A DNA stretch of 64,000 bases, from NCBI GenBank assembly GCA_003008705.1, contig PDUO01000008.1, forward strand, positions 620,001-684,000, read 5' to 3'. A model generated the notes under the pieces. That model was given only the letters and a program-made list of their open reading frames with translations. It was not told the origin of the DNA and made no database searches. Positions 33,400-44,013 of the stretch are shown here, in pieces (position 1 is the stretch's first letter; each line of letters begins with the position of its first letter). Source of the DNA: Pezicula radicicola. Taxonomy: Eukaryota > Ascomycota > Leotiomycetes > Helotiales > Dermateaceae. Both the position numbers and the translations under genes were made by a program.

Positions 33400-34780
33400 A
33401 TGTCCAGCACATCTACAGCCGGCGGCAATGGTGCTGTTCACACCATCAACAGCATTGGAATGGGTCGTCTCGCTGGCAAGAACGCTGTTGTAACCGGAGC
33501 AGCTGGGTAAGTGCTACATATTTCACTTGTCTGTTTCACTGCTCTTTCTCAGCTTCAGCATACTTCAGGCTCGGCGATGATGATATCACCAATACCTAAA
33601 AATGCCCAGAGTATCCACGTGATAGTTCATAAGTCAAACTCTCTTTCCAAGCTTCAATCACCTTGTGAGCAAGAGCAAAGCTGGTCTGAACTTAATGATC
33701 ATGATGTACTGTTCTGATGGGCACGTTGTCCTGATGTTGACCTAAGCACGGTAGCAATTGCGCCCCGGAGATGTGCTTGCGACATTCAATATTTCACTTC
33801 TTATCCCTTCCTCTGCGTATTCCCCTGCGTATCATGAGCCTACAATTTGTATATGAAAGCGCTTACACGATGTTCACAGTGGTATTGGTCTCGAAACATG
33901 CATCCTCTTCGCTAAGGAAGGTGCGAATGTTCTCATGGCCGATATCTCAGCTCCAGCTCTTGAGAAGGCCATCGAAAAGTTAAAGCAGCTTGTCCCTTCT
34001 GCACACAAGGTTGAAGTTATGGTAAGAACCTCCCCCTGCCATAACCATCATCAACAGATATCAGAGCATGGCTCACGTGATGTCGATATCTAGGTATGCG
34101 ACGTCTCCAAGGAAGAATCTGTCAAGGCAGCAGTAGACCACCTTGACGCCTGGGGAGGTCTCGATATCATTTTCAACAATGCCGGAATAATGCACGCTGA
34201 TGATGCTGATGCTATTGAGACTCCTGAGAAAATCTGGGACTTGACCCAGGCAATCAACGTCAAGGGTGTCTGGTTTGGAAGCAAGCACGCAGTTCTCGCT
34301 CTCCGAAAGCACAAGAAGACCCGTGGTTCAATCATTAATACCGCTTCCGTTGTTGCCCTGGTAGGATCTGCTACCCCACAACTTGCATACACTGCATCCA
34401 AGGGCGCAGTCTTGGCCATGACCCGAGAGTTGGCAATCGTACACGCCAGAGAGGGCTTCCGTTTCAACGCTCTCTGCCCAGCACCACTTAACACCCCTCT
34501 CCTCCAAGACTGGCTCGGAGACGATAAGCCAAAGCGTCTCAGACGTGAAATCCACTTCCCATCTGGTCGTTTCGGAGAGGCTATTGAGCAGGCACAGGCA
34601 GTTCTGTTCTTGGCAAGTGATGAGTCTAGCTTTATCAACGGCCAGGACTTCGTTGTTGACGGTGGCATGACAAAAGCTTATGTTACCCCCGAGGGACCAC
34701 CTCTTGCAGCCCCAAAGAACAATGCGCTGCAGAGTTCCCAGGTTGACGCTATTCGCGGCACTGGCCTCAACAACCTCTAG
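33400..34780 (+). CDS. Short-chain dehydrogenase/reductase
   Basis: Exons: 33400-33506, 33880-34021, 34094-34780; 311 aa. The cofactor loop TGAAGGIGLE is assembled across intron 1, and MADIS at the second strand (Asp) favours NAD. NNAGIM, the catalytic Ser in INTASVVALVGS and YTASKGAV (Tyr-Lys) complete the classical SDR set. The FINGQDFVVDGGMTKAY tail is typical of tetrameric 3-oxoacyl-reductase-like members. Intron 1 is 373 nt, long for this genome; intron 2 is 72 nt. The substrate is unknown. The head-to-head arrangement with a GS-like gene invites co-regulation (inference). Confidence 0.94.
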
Positions 34781-35990
34781 GCGCTGTAAACAATATTATT
34801 TCTTCGCGGATAATACCCAGCCTGGGTTCACTCAGTATACGAAACATGAATTGGATTCAGGGCTCTTTTTTCGATGATTTCAATCACGGTACTACTGCGT
34901 TTCCAGTGAGGTTCTTGCGGTCTTTTAGTGGCAGAGGCGTTTGATGAAAGAACGGAGATAGTTCTGCTAGCTTTATGAATCGGGTTGCTTCCTTGAACGA
35001 GAATTTTCGTTGCTTGAATTACACGCATTTGTGATAGGATTCAGGTTGTCCGTCATCACGTTTGAGGTAGGTGTTTCCAAAAAAAAAAAACATATGCCCC
35101 TCATCGGCCACCCAGTTGGAAATCAGACAAAACTGGAAAGTGCAGAGCATCAATGACAGAGTCCTTGCCCCTACAGCCACCACGTTGCTATGTCAACTTC
35201 TACCAGCTAGTTACTACACTCTTTCCCATGACTGTATTTTTCTTTCCCTCCCACGCGTCTCCTCTTCTCCATCTTCCTCTCCCTTCTCCCTCTTCCTTTC
35301 CATTTCACAACACAACCACCACAATACTTTACGACCATAATACCTAAAGCCTCCTACTATACACTTTATATTTTACTATAAGCATCACTGAGTTCAAATA
35401 CAACGATCGAAAGATGTATTTCAACACAGAGAAGCAAGTTGCAGAATAACGTTGCTTGAATTTAAAACAACATTGTACAAGGTAACGGCGACTATCTCAA
35501 GCTAATGCGAGTCGATCTTCCGGATGACTTTATCTTGAGGTTACACCCTACAATTATACGCCATGACGCAATCCTATGTTTTGACAACGAATGGAAAAAC
35601 TTCATGTAACTACCAAGATCATTTTAGAGGACGGTTTTCTTTTCCGAAGGAAATACAACGTGTAAGTTATCCCGTCTTTCAACCCTTCTTCTTCCTCTTA
35701 CTATTCAAAGCCACAGTGGAACGTAAAGCTAACCTTCGGGATAGCTTGCGAGCCCTGCTCCATCGTCGATACTAGCTACGACTCTGGCATACGACATATG
35801 GAATAAGCAAGCCTTGCCAGTTGCCATCGAGTTTATTAGAAGCTCAAGAATGAACCCATACGTGGGCCAGACCTCAGGATTGCAAGCTCATTGAGAAACG
35901 CACTTGACAAGTTTTCTTGGTTGTTTGGCCAACACTATCAGTGTATGTCCAATTTTCCTGGGGTTATCAAATTATTACTCACCACAATGA
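34781..35990. other. Intergenic; promoter-like CT tract without a gene
   Basis: A poly-A run lies at about 35080-35091. A strong pyrimidine tract lies at about 35218-35312, then AT-rich sequence and an ATG at 35414 whose frame stops after a dozen codons. No gene of normal size follows. Confidence 0.4.
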
Positions 35991-35998
35991 CAATAATA

Positions 35999-36026
35999 GC
36001 CACAACAACAACAACAACAAAACCAA

Positions 36027-36121
<95 letters not shown>

Positions 36122-36123
36122 AA
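35999..36123. repeat. Hexanucleotide microsatellite (CAACAG)n
   Basis: CAA repeats (36001-36030) pass into about 15 uninterrupted CAACAG units (36030-36123). The long ORFs drawn through it on both strands are artefacts of the stop-free repeat. Confidence 0.95.
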
Positions 36124-36758
36124 AGCAAAGTCCGATTTATAGAGCCTCGAAATACTATAGGTATGTCACAATAACACAAACAGGAATTTCAAACCGAAAC
36201 ACGGCGTGTAAGTATTATGTATAGCTAAGATAGTGAGTGTTTAAAGAAAGTAGTTGCGACCTGAAGGGTATGGGGGGTAAATTTGTAGCAACTAAAGAAA
36301 GCGTTTAGGAAGCTAGTAATACAAATATTATATATGGAACCTATTAGCGAAGGACGATTTCTCACATTGGTATTCTGATGAGAGTTTGATAGAGAAGCGA
36401 GTAAAGGAGGTTAAGGAATGTAAGGTATTGACGAGCATTATAGAATAAAAATTATACGAGTTTCCTAATATAAAGAACGAGCTACAGGAACGGCCAAAGT
36501 GCGTGAAAATCCCGCAGCTCGTCCTCTAGAGAGGTTCTGCGAGGCTATTCTTGGGTTAAATCATGTCTGGTCGAGTCTTGGTTAGATTTTCTAGTTTCTA
36601 TAGATGCTTCTCTAGTAGTCGCTTATTTAAAATCTAATTGGTTCTAACTGAAATTCTGGAGAGGATATAGACATTGTGATATGCAGAACTTTATTTCTCC
36701 GTTGACTTTAGCAATAACCAAGTACTTGTACATTAGTGTGTGGCCGATTCCGTGCTAG
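36124..36758. other. Intergenic, AT-rich
   Basis: No gene or clear element was found. A weak inverted repeat TAGTTGCGAC / GTAGCAACTA lies at about 36253-36295. Confidence 0.35.
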
Positions 36759-37645
36759 CTATATGAACTGAGGTTTATCTAATTTTATGCGCTCCGTTCT
36801 CTCCTCAGGGAGCTCCGAAGTCTTTTTGCTATCCCCTGCAGTAGCGGACCTGGTGCGATTTGCAGAGCTAGAATTAGCTGGAATTGGAGGACGCGTGGTC
36901 ATATAGTCGTCGTAGATAGACTGAGATGGTAGGCTCATACTAAGAGGCGGATACGATTCCCAATCTGGTGTTATGGCGGGTGATGTTTCGCTTTGGTTTA
37001 TGTTGGTAGATGGCGTAGCTGGGAATTCTGGTTCAATGCTCCAGGGAGAGTCTCTTGGTCGCTCATTGTTGAGATCATGGTCGGGGAAAACCATAAATAG
37101 TGAAGGCAGAAATGGCTTGGCTTTGGGATCGAGAGGGAGGGTTGGCCTTTTAAAGTTGGAGTTGTCGATAGTAGTATTAATCCAATCATGGAGAGATTCC
37201 TCTTTATATACGTCATCCTTTTCCTGGGATTATGGGTATAACTCTGCGGGTTTGGCGTGAGCAGGATATCTGTCGCATCTCATACCCGACCTGACGCATT
37301 TCGTGCATTGGGGCCTTGTCTCATCACATTTGACCCGTCGGTTTCTGCAGTTGTTGCATCCTGTCTTGACTTTGGGCTTACTGGCCCGCCTCTCCCCCGT
37401 GCATTATCTTCCTTCTGATCTTTCCCGTCCTTGTTCTTCGATGTGGTCGAACTTATGCCTATATGGGTCATCAACCCTAGGGATACTTTGCTCTCGATAT
37501 TTGGTGCGCGGAGGTCATGTTGGCGAGGAGGATAGCTGTCGAATAATGATGGGATTATGTCAGATGCTTGAGCAGACGATTGCGCTGCGTTCTCTCTAGG
37601 TGGTAGTTGGCTATCGAAACTTAGACCTCCTGTGCCCAATGCCAT
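36759..37645 (-). pseudogene. Broken Zn2Cys6 transcription factor
   Basis: A textbook GAL4-type cluster lies at about 37260-37375 (minus): C-NN-C-RNRRVK-C-DETRPQ-C-TK-C-VRSGMR-C, spacing CX2CX6CX6CX2CX6C, preceded by basic KPKVKTG. Its frame is closed by TAA upstream (about 37417), and the upstream coding stretch (37645 onward, MALGTGGLSFDSQL) enters from another frame near a GGGGG run at about 37400. Downstream, TAA at 37230-37232 interrupts the frame, which then continues SQEKDDVYKEESLHDW to the stop at 36759. I could not find introns that repair these breaks, so I call it broken. It may originally have been the downstream part of the adjacent C2H2 gene, whose last 35 bases overlap it. Confidence 0.6.
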
Positions 37646-39651
37646 CTGTGTTCCAAGGTTCGTAGGGTTTGTTTACACGGGCTAACTCTTCGTTGGTGAA
37701 TTTATCAGCGCTAGACTGCTCTTGTTTAGGATTAAAGCCTTGCTGGTAGGTTTGCATCCCGTCAAAGCTCTTCCTTCTATTGCGAATGTCATGGCCGCCA
37801 AACTCCTGGGCATCGGAATTCTCCTCTTTGCCGTCGTTGGTTGGTCTTTTGCTTCCCGTAATAGAGAAATGACATTGTATACCGTCTATTTGACATCTTA
37901 GACATAACTGTTCTCCAGGGACGTCGACACGTGCCAAGTCACATCTGACTTTTCGCCGCACACATGGAATACAGGCTTGATAGACGCGCTTTTGCGGCTG
38001 CTTTGGCCGAGAGCTCTGCTGGGTCTCTTGCTGGGCTCCGCTGGAGTTGGCTTGTATCACGGGAGGGTCAGAACTGAAGACTTGCTCCTGGTTGGTAAAT
38101 AGGACTGGATTGTCATCCGAAGTCTCAGAATCGGCCTCCGAGTCCGATGCACAATCATTCGGTAACGCTGCAAGGGAAATTTCCTCCATATGTTTTGCAA
38201 CATGGCTTACGAAGTGCCTCTGCGATCTGCCTGGGACCTTTAGGCATAATGGACATCGCTCTTCCTGGTACGGTTGAGGTGTCCTTCTTTCTGCCATATT
38301 GGATGCAACTTGCAACTGTGTGTCGGTCATATGTGTACGGTGCTTTTGTTTGAGATGGAGCCGCCAGTCTTCTGAGATCGGAAATCTTTCCGAGCATTCC
38401 AAGCAGGCCCATGAACGTGCAATGCGATGGTGGGTAAATTCGTGGTCTTCCCAGAGCTTGCGTGTTGGAAATGTGAGAAGTTCATCTTGGCAACCAGAGA
38501 ATGTACATATGTAAGGTTTGAGGTCAGAGAAGACATGGCGTCTAAAAATGAGATTTTAGCATTCGTCAACTTCTTCGTATTCAGGTTTGTAGACAGAAGA
38601 ACCGTCAATAAGAGAGGAAATATAGAAATTGTCAGCGGCGAATTTGGCAGCCCTTCTGAGTTGATGCTCGGTCACTTGACGGGCTTGAAAGTCTACTCCG
38701 CCATGATCAGTGCTAGTAGCAATAGCTTGGTAGCTGTATGATGAATAACAGTTGGATGCAGCGGCAATCCATCGCCGGATTGGTGCTTAGCATTGCATCT
38801 GCTTCCATTCTGGTGCTGCTTATGGACAAGGAAAAGTCTCACTGGAAACACCCACCAAATTAGATATTTGCACTCGCAAATACCTTGATATCTCCCGTCA
38901 TTGATGATGAGTAACAAAAATGGGTTCTTACTTCCAGTCTATGCGATTCTTGATCATACGCAACACGTGACCGCATATATTGCAGCTAAAAGGCCTCCCT
39001 TCAAACACTTCTTCGGGGGTCGGCGGCACTCGCAAACTAGCATGCGTTTTGTCTGCGATACTTGACATGAACGAAGAGTGCGATGCCACGGTTTCTGCGT
39101 AACTTGACTGCACTGGCTTCGAGCTTCCCAGTCCTGAATCGTGAAACATTGAAACAGGAGCGAATGTTGACTTTGGAACATCTCCGAATTCGTGAGACGT
39201 CGAGGCTTCATTTTCTGCGGTGTGAACTTTCCTGAGTGCTATATGCCTTTGCCAATTTGCCTCTCCGAGCCGTTCAACCAATCGTTGGTCTGCCTTTGCA
39301 AAGCGATCAAAGACCTTCAACACGTAAGGCTGGGCGGGTCCAGATACGGAAAATTCCAACAAATGTGACTTATTCTCTTCAAAGGGCTCTTGCTGGGCCA
39401 TGTTGAGAGTCCTCGCCATGGAAGGGAGCAAGTCCATGAGACATGTGACAAAGGTTTGCAGCGAGGTGGCTGCTTGTGCCTGCAGCGCAAGGTGCTGGTG
39501 CTCATCCCCGTCACTTGAAGACGAGGAAAAGTCACCTTCAGTATCGCTTTCATTGTCACCCTCGGTGAGGAGTCTTGCTTTCTCGAGCAGGACGTCTAGT
39601 TCCTGAATTTGTTGTTGGACGTCATAGCGCACAGAAGGATGCTTGTAACCC
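37611..39651 (-). CDS. C2H2 plus Zn2Cys6 zinc-finger protein, 5' truncated
   Basis: Coding from an acceptor-like TTGTTAG near 39652 (there is no ATG; the longest reported frame opens at a GTG, 39632) to 38932, then 38541-37611. A 390-nt intron (38931-38542) splits the first finger exactly at the usual place (RIDWK / RHVFSDLKPYIC). Order: acidic/Ser-rich linker, LGEANWQRH, HDSGLGSS, ASHSSFMSSIADK, RVPPTPEEV, then atypical C2H2 fingers RPFSCNICG, CTFSGC...LWEDHEFTHH, WACLECSERF and ERCPLCLKVPG...HVAKHMEEISLAALP, followed by a zinc cluster CIPCVRRKVRC...CLRCQIDGIQC. This is the architecture of a widespread family of ascomycete finger proteins, but their N-terminal domain is missing because a plus-strand fragment begins at 39668. 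Function is unknown; nuclear DNA binding is likely for the family. Confidence 0.68.
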
Positions 39652-39667
39652 TAACAAATTTTTGCAG

Positions 39668-40207
39668 TATGAAAGACTGCCATTAGCGAGAAAGCTCGCC
39701 GCTGCAGTCCTTCAATTCCATGCAACACCCGTGCTCAAAGATTGCTGGCGCGGAGAGAATATTATATTCTTTGGCGATGTTCAATCCATTGAATCTCCTC
39801 ACATTACTGTTCATGTTGGTGATGCATGTACCGTGAGCCACGTCAAAATAACCGAGCCAGCGAAGATAATCCAGAACGTTATCCGGAACCAATATCTTTT
39901 CAGCCTTGGTATAGTACTCATTGAACTTGCCTACCAGGCACCCATCAAAACCTTGCACGAGATTGACGACCTGGAAAACGGGCAGGAGAGCCCACTTACG
40001 GATTTCTTCGCAGCGAATCGACTGGGGAAAATAATAGATACTTCCATGGGAGTTTCCTATGCAAAGATTGTGAGAAAGTGTTTAGAGTGTGATTTTGGAG
40101 AAGGAAAGGACTTGAAATCTCCTGCACTGCAGGCTGCTTTCTACAGGGATGTTGTTTGTGAGTTAGAGCGACTAGAAAGAGCTTTTGCGAAGTTACAACT
40201 TGCATAA
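39668..40207 (+). pseudogene. DUF7580-type protein, 3' exon only
   Basis: The frame starts right after a good splice acceptor (CCTAAC branch, TTTTTGCAG at 39659-39667) with YERLPLARKLAAAVLQFH, then LKDCWRGENIIFF, YLFSLGIVLIELAYQAPI, YAKIVRKCLECDF and YRDVVCELERLE to the stop. These are the blocks of the fungal DUF7580 domain, found at the C-terminus of long proteins with HeLo-like or coiled-coil N-termini and distantly kinase-like. Everything upstream of that exon is absent, since the DNA to the left belongs to the opposite-strand finger gene. I treat it as a truncated remnant. Confidence 0.7.
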
Positions 40208-40458
40208 TAATCTTCTTTGACACTCGCAGCAGGTGGCGTGCAGGAGAACTGAGACACATAATGGCCTCAACCAGCACTAGCAGCAGCTTATTGCGTCGGA
40301 AGAACCAGAAATCCTCTTTGGACTAATTGAATTGCGTAGTTCAAGGACCAATATTCCCATGACGTTTTTCTGTCTTGGTGCATATACTGGGGACTTTTCC
40401 GTCTTTTTAACGAATACATTTAAAAGAAAGTTTTACAGAAACACCAGCTTATTCTCAA

Positions 40459-41673
40459 CTAATTCACAAAGGTTATCTCAGGAAACTCCCAATTCTCCCC
40501 TTTGAGAAGATGACTCCCTTTGCCCTTCAGGACGTGATTGAAAAAGGCAACCACATAAGTGGACACAATATCTCTCACTCTCAAGCCATCTATTGTTCCC
40601 AACGGGTACAAGCCCTCCACATCCGAACCCAGAGTCTGGTTGGTAATTTTTAGCGCCAGCGGAAGATCACTGAAGTCGTAATGTTGTGCACCAGTTAGCG
40701 CCAACTCAAGCTTCCATCCTGTACTCTCATTCCAGAAAGCGCCCCAAGAATCCACAAAGAAATTGTCGCAGCAGTTACGATTATCTCCTTCGCCTCCAAA
40801 AAGTACAAAAGGACCTGAAACGCCTGTAACTGGGATGAACGATGGGACAGGCCCATATATATAACCATCGAGGTTGATGGCTCCATGCACTCTCTTATCA
40901 CTTTCCATTGCAAGCAAGGCGGAAGCACCACCAAGAGAATGGCCCAATACTCCAACCTTCGAGACATCGAACCCTGTTGTGTATCCTACGTTTAGCTCTT
41001 TTACAATGGAGGAATTGGCCAGCTGGTTCAAAGTGAAGGAGATATCGGCGACACGTATTGCTTGGGCTGAAGGGGCTTCTGCTACCAAAGTTTCCTCATT
41101 TGTAATATTCGAGAATGGACTGAACACTGTTGAGTTGTTGGGAAATTCAACAATGTCAACATCATATGGATGGTCAATAGTAACAACAATATATCCGTAT
41201 GAGGCGATAGAAGATGCCAATGAGGTGTACAGTAGACGCGTGATTCCAAATCCGGGCGAAAATACGAGGATTGGAAACCTGTCGTGTTTAGTTCGAGGAC
41301 GACGATATCGTCGCGTGGAATAGCTGTGGCAGAGACCCGGAAGAGTAAGAGATGCAAATTTTCCATCAGCAACTCCGTATTCGCTGTCCTCGAAGGCAGC
41401 AGTAATGGCAGGGAAATACGAAATTGGCGCGGCATCTTTACAATCGTATGCACGCGCTGAGCTAGTGGGAACGAAGACGGAGATCATCAGAGCTCTTGGT
41501 GTTGTGAGGTTGAAGGATTGAAGCGCACCAGGATCATTCCTAGATGTGTCGATAAGCTCTATTGCTGCTGCATTCACTGCGTAGGGGCCTTTGGGGGCTG
41601 GAAAGCTGACACATTGAACACCGTATACTTGGAGCAGAAGGACAGTGATGAAGAGTTTGAAGAATCGGGACAT
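40459..41673 (-). CDS. Secreted PAF-acetylhydrolase-like lipase/esterase
   Basis: A single exon, 404 aa. The start at 41673 (MSRFFKLFITVLLLQVYG) gives a clear signal peptide of about 20-22 residues; the upstream in-frame extension lacks one. Alpha/beta-hydrolase features: FPILVFSPGFG (oxyanion region), YIVVTIDHPYD, nucleophile elbow GHSLGG (Ser about 246), INLDGY (candidate acid Asp) and GAQHYDFSDLP (candidate His). This order matches the plasma/fungal platelet-activating-factor acetylhydrolase family (PF03403). Several N-glycosylation sequons fit secretion. The fungal substrate is unknown, probably short-chain or oxidised phospholipids or other esters. No introns or defects were seen. Confidence 0.9.
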   Translation of the reverse strand: MSRFFKLFITVLLLQVYGVQCVSFPAPKGPYAVNAAAIELIDTSRNDPGALQSFNLTTPRALMISVFVPTSSARAYDCKDAAPISYFPAITAAFEDSEYGVADGKFASLTLPGLCHSYSTRRYRRPRTKHDRFPILVFSPGFGITRLLYTSLASSIASYGYIVVTIDHPYDVDIVEFPNNSTVFSPFSNITNEETLVAEAPSAQAIRVADISFTLNQLANSSIVKELNVGYTTGFDVSKVGVLGHSLGGASALLAMESDKRVHGAINLDGYIYGPVPSFIPVTGVSGPFVLFGGEGDNRNCCDNFFVDSWGAFWNESTGWKLELALTGAQHYDFSDLPLALKITNQTLGSDVEGLYPLGTIDGLRVRDIVSTYVVAFFNHVLKGKGSHLLKGENWEFPEITFVN

Positions 41674-44013
41674 TGTGGTAGAAATGGTGATTGTAGAGGA
41701 GAAGCTCGGGGAAATGATCGAGTCGGTCGAGCTATATATGCAGCCGTTGGATTGGTTCCACACCTCTGAATATCACGGGAGGGAGACTCGTCCCAGGATA
41801 TATATCGCCGGATCAAGGAAAGTCAAAAATTTCGCTGGAACGGAAAAGGTTTGGGAAGTCTTTGTTGAAGTATAAAAGAAGGCTGACTTGAGTTGAATTA
41901 TTTTCCTATTAACTCTTTATTTACCTATTCAAGCCACGCCTACGCGGCATGTGGAGTCGAAGACAGACTTGGATCTGGAATCGAAATATTCAAGCCACCA
42001 ACCGTGGAGATTGTGGTTGATTCTGACAGCAAAATATTGGAGGAATTTCTCTGTTAGGCTTTTAGCGAGGTAATTAACGGGAAGACTCATGTTGCTTTCT
42101 TAGACATCCAACAAAGAAATATACGGGTCGAGATCTGTCAATAGAAGCCACATCGAGGCTTGAGTCTTGGAGCGCCTATCAAATTGTTCCTAAAAAGCCA
42201 GTCAAAGTCGAGGGCTAATTGCGCGTCATGCTGGTTCCATCAATCTGGTGAAGATAATGACAAAGAGTTCTTTGCTCTTCGTATATCTCATTTGGCGTTG
42301 TATCAGCTGTCTTAATTTAATAGCAAGTCTAGTTTCATTCTGCGATTTTTTCATTTACGTATTAGTATCGTTTTTGTATTCCAAATGGTATACGTAAGAC
42401 TTAATACTACTCCCTTTTGCTCTTGCGTAAGTGCTAATGTTGCGTTCTGATATCTGTCTCTACTTTTAGTGACAGTGTGTTAGACACAACAAGTCCGCAG
42501 TTTTCATAAACGTATATTTTCAACTATCATGTTGCTGTCTAGGACACATTTGATGGCTACTCACTTATAATCAAAGCCTAAACATAGGAAGCTGTACTGC
42601 TACTTAGTATCGGCGGAATAAACGAGAATCCGATTTTCTCTTTGATCCGCCAGTTACCTTTGTTTCTCTACGAGTTTTGAATACTTTACGCCAAGCGAAC
42701 TACACTCTTTTTCCTATTGTTTCCCGCATTCCTTTCTCTTTGGGTAAATCAGCTCTAGTTAAGGGAAAGCAATATCTACCATTGTACTACAATCAATAGT
42801 TTTAAATTACTTTAAGCAAGTCCTTTCTGTTAAATTACCTCGTCGCTTATATCACGTGAATTTAAGTTATTCAACGTACACTTTATTGGTCAATACAACG
42901 TCGAATTGGTTAATACAACAGAAAATGCGAATTCGACGCTACATTAGCTAATAAGACGTCGCATTAGATAATACATTCTAAAATATAAGTAAAAACATAA
43001 AATTATAGAGTCTTCTATAAACTAGATGTTCCTACTTATTTATACTTAATATTTTAGTATTCTATATTATAGGTAAGGCCGTTGCTTCTAATTAGCTATT
43101 ACTCTTAGTTATACTATATTAAAAGATGTGTAATGCTTAATATTCTTAACTGATATACTTATATACTTAGAAATATATTATCTACTTATAGTAATTTTAG
43201 GAAATTAAGTCTTATCGTATTCGTATTCGGCCACCGCACTGACCAATTAATTCGTGTATTAGCGAATGCGTCGTTACAACTCTCCCCCCTCCAGGTTTGA
43301 AAAGAAAAGCTTGACTGAATAACTTACTTCTATTCAACTTGATCTCTGTATCCTGGATGTGCAAAATTGGAAGTACATCCAAGTAGTTCAAAGGTTCTAC
43401 GACTTCTAGGAAAAGTATTCCCAAAATTCAAAGTGTAGGATTCGCAGTATGTCTTCTACTTATTAGTCACGAAGAGCTCCACTATCGGGTTTTCCATCAA
43501 CGTATCCACTCTCCGCCGACCTTTAGGCCTTTTACGGCCTTGGTCGCTTATTAGTCGCCCCAGCAATACGTGCCCGATAACCTCCGGCAAGGTAATCAGA
43601 TGGAAGAGATCCGTCGTAATCTTGAAATCAGATAATTTTAATCAGATAATTTTTCTCGCCAAGATCTTGGGGGATCCTCTCCACGAACCATAACAAACAC
43701 ATCAACGTCCCACATGTTCAGAGTGACATTCTTTTCCTATTTAAAATAATTTTAACGCGGAGCTGATGACTTCTTGAGGCGTTTTCTTAGAGTGGAGGCC
43801 TTGGATGCCCTGTTAATTGTCGGAGCTCTGTGAAATATGTCTCCGACTGTCGGGCAAACGGTCCTCTGGATAGTGGGTTGATTATACTTGGTCATACGTA
43901 TGGAAGTACATAAGTAGGAATCACCCGTGTGTTCATGTATCCCACTACCCCTTGTACCCCTCTCTTCTCTCCTGTGCGTTGCATATTCCGTTGCATGCTC
44001 CCGTGTTGCAACC
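41674..44013. other. Intergenic with AT-rich, probably RIP-altered tract
   Basis: Bases 42280-43230 are strongly AT-rich with many TA steps. Short repeated words such as TTGGTCAATACAACGTCGAA / TTGGTTAATACAAC lie at about 42888-42922. Probably decayed repeat DNA; no TIRs or ORFs were identified. Confidence 0.4.

Noticed and set aside
35891..36179. ORFs made of (TA)n, (NS)n or poly-Leu
   Set aside because: Translations of the CAACAG microsatellite only.
41674..41763. N-terminal extension of the PAF-acetylhydrolase-like frame
   Set aside because: The downstream ATG at 41673 begins a classical signal peptide; the extension would bury it.
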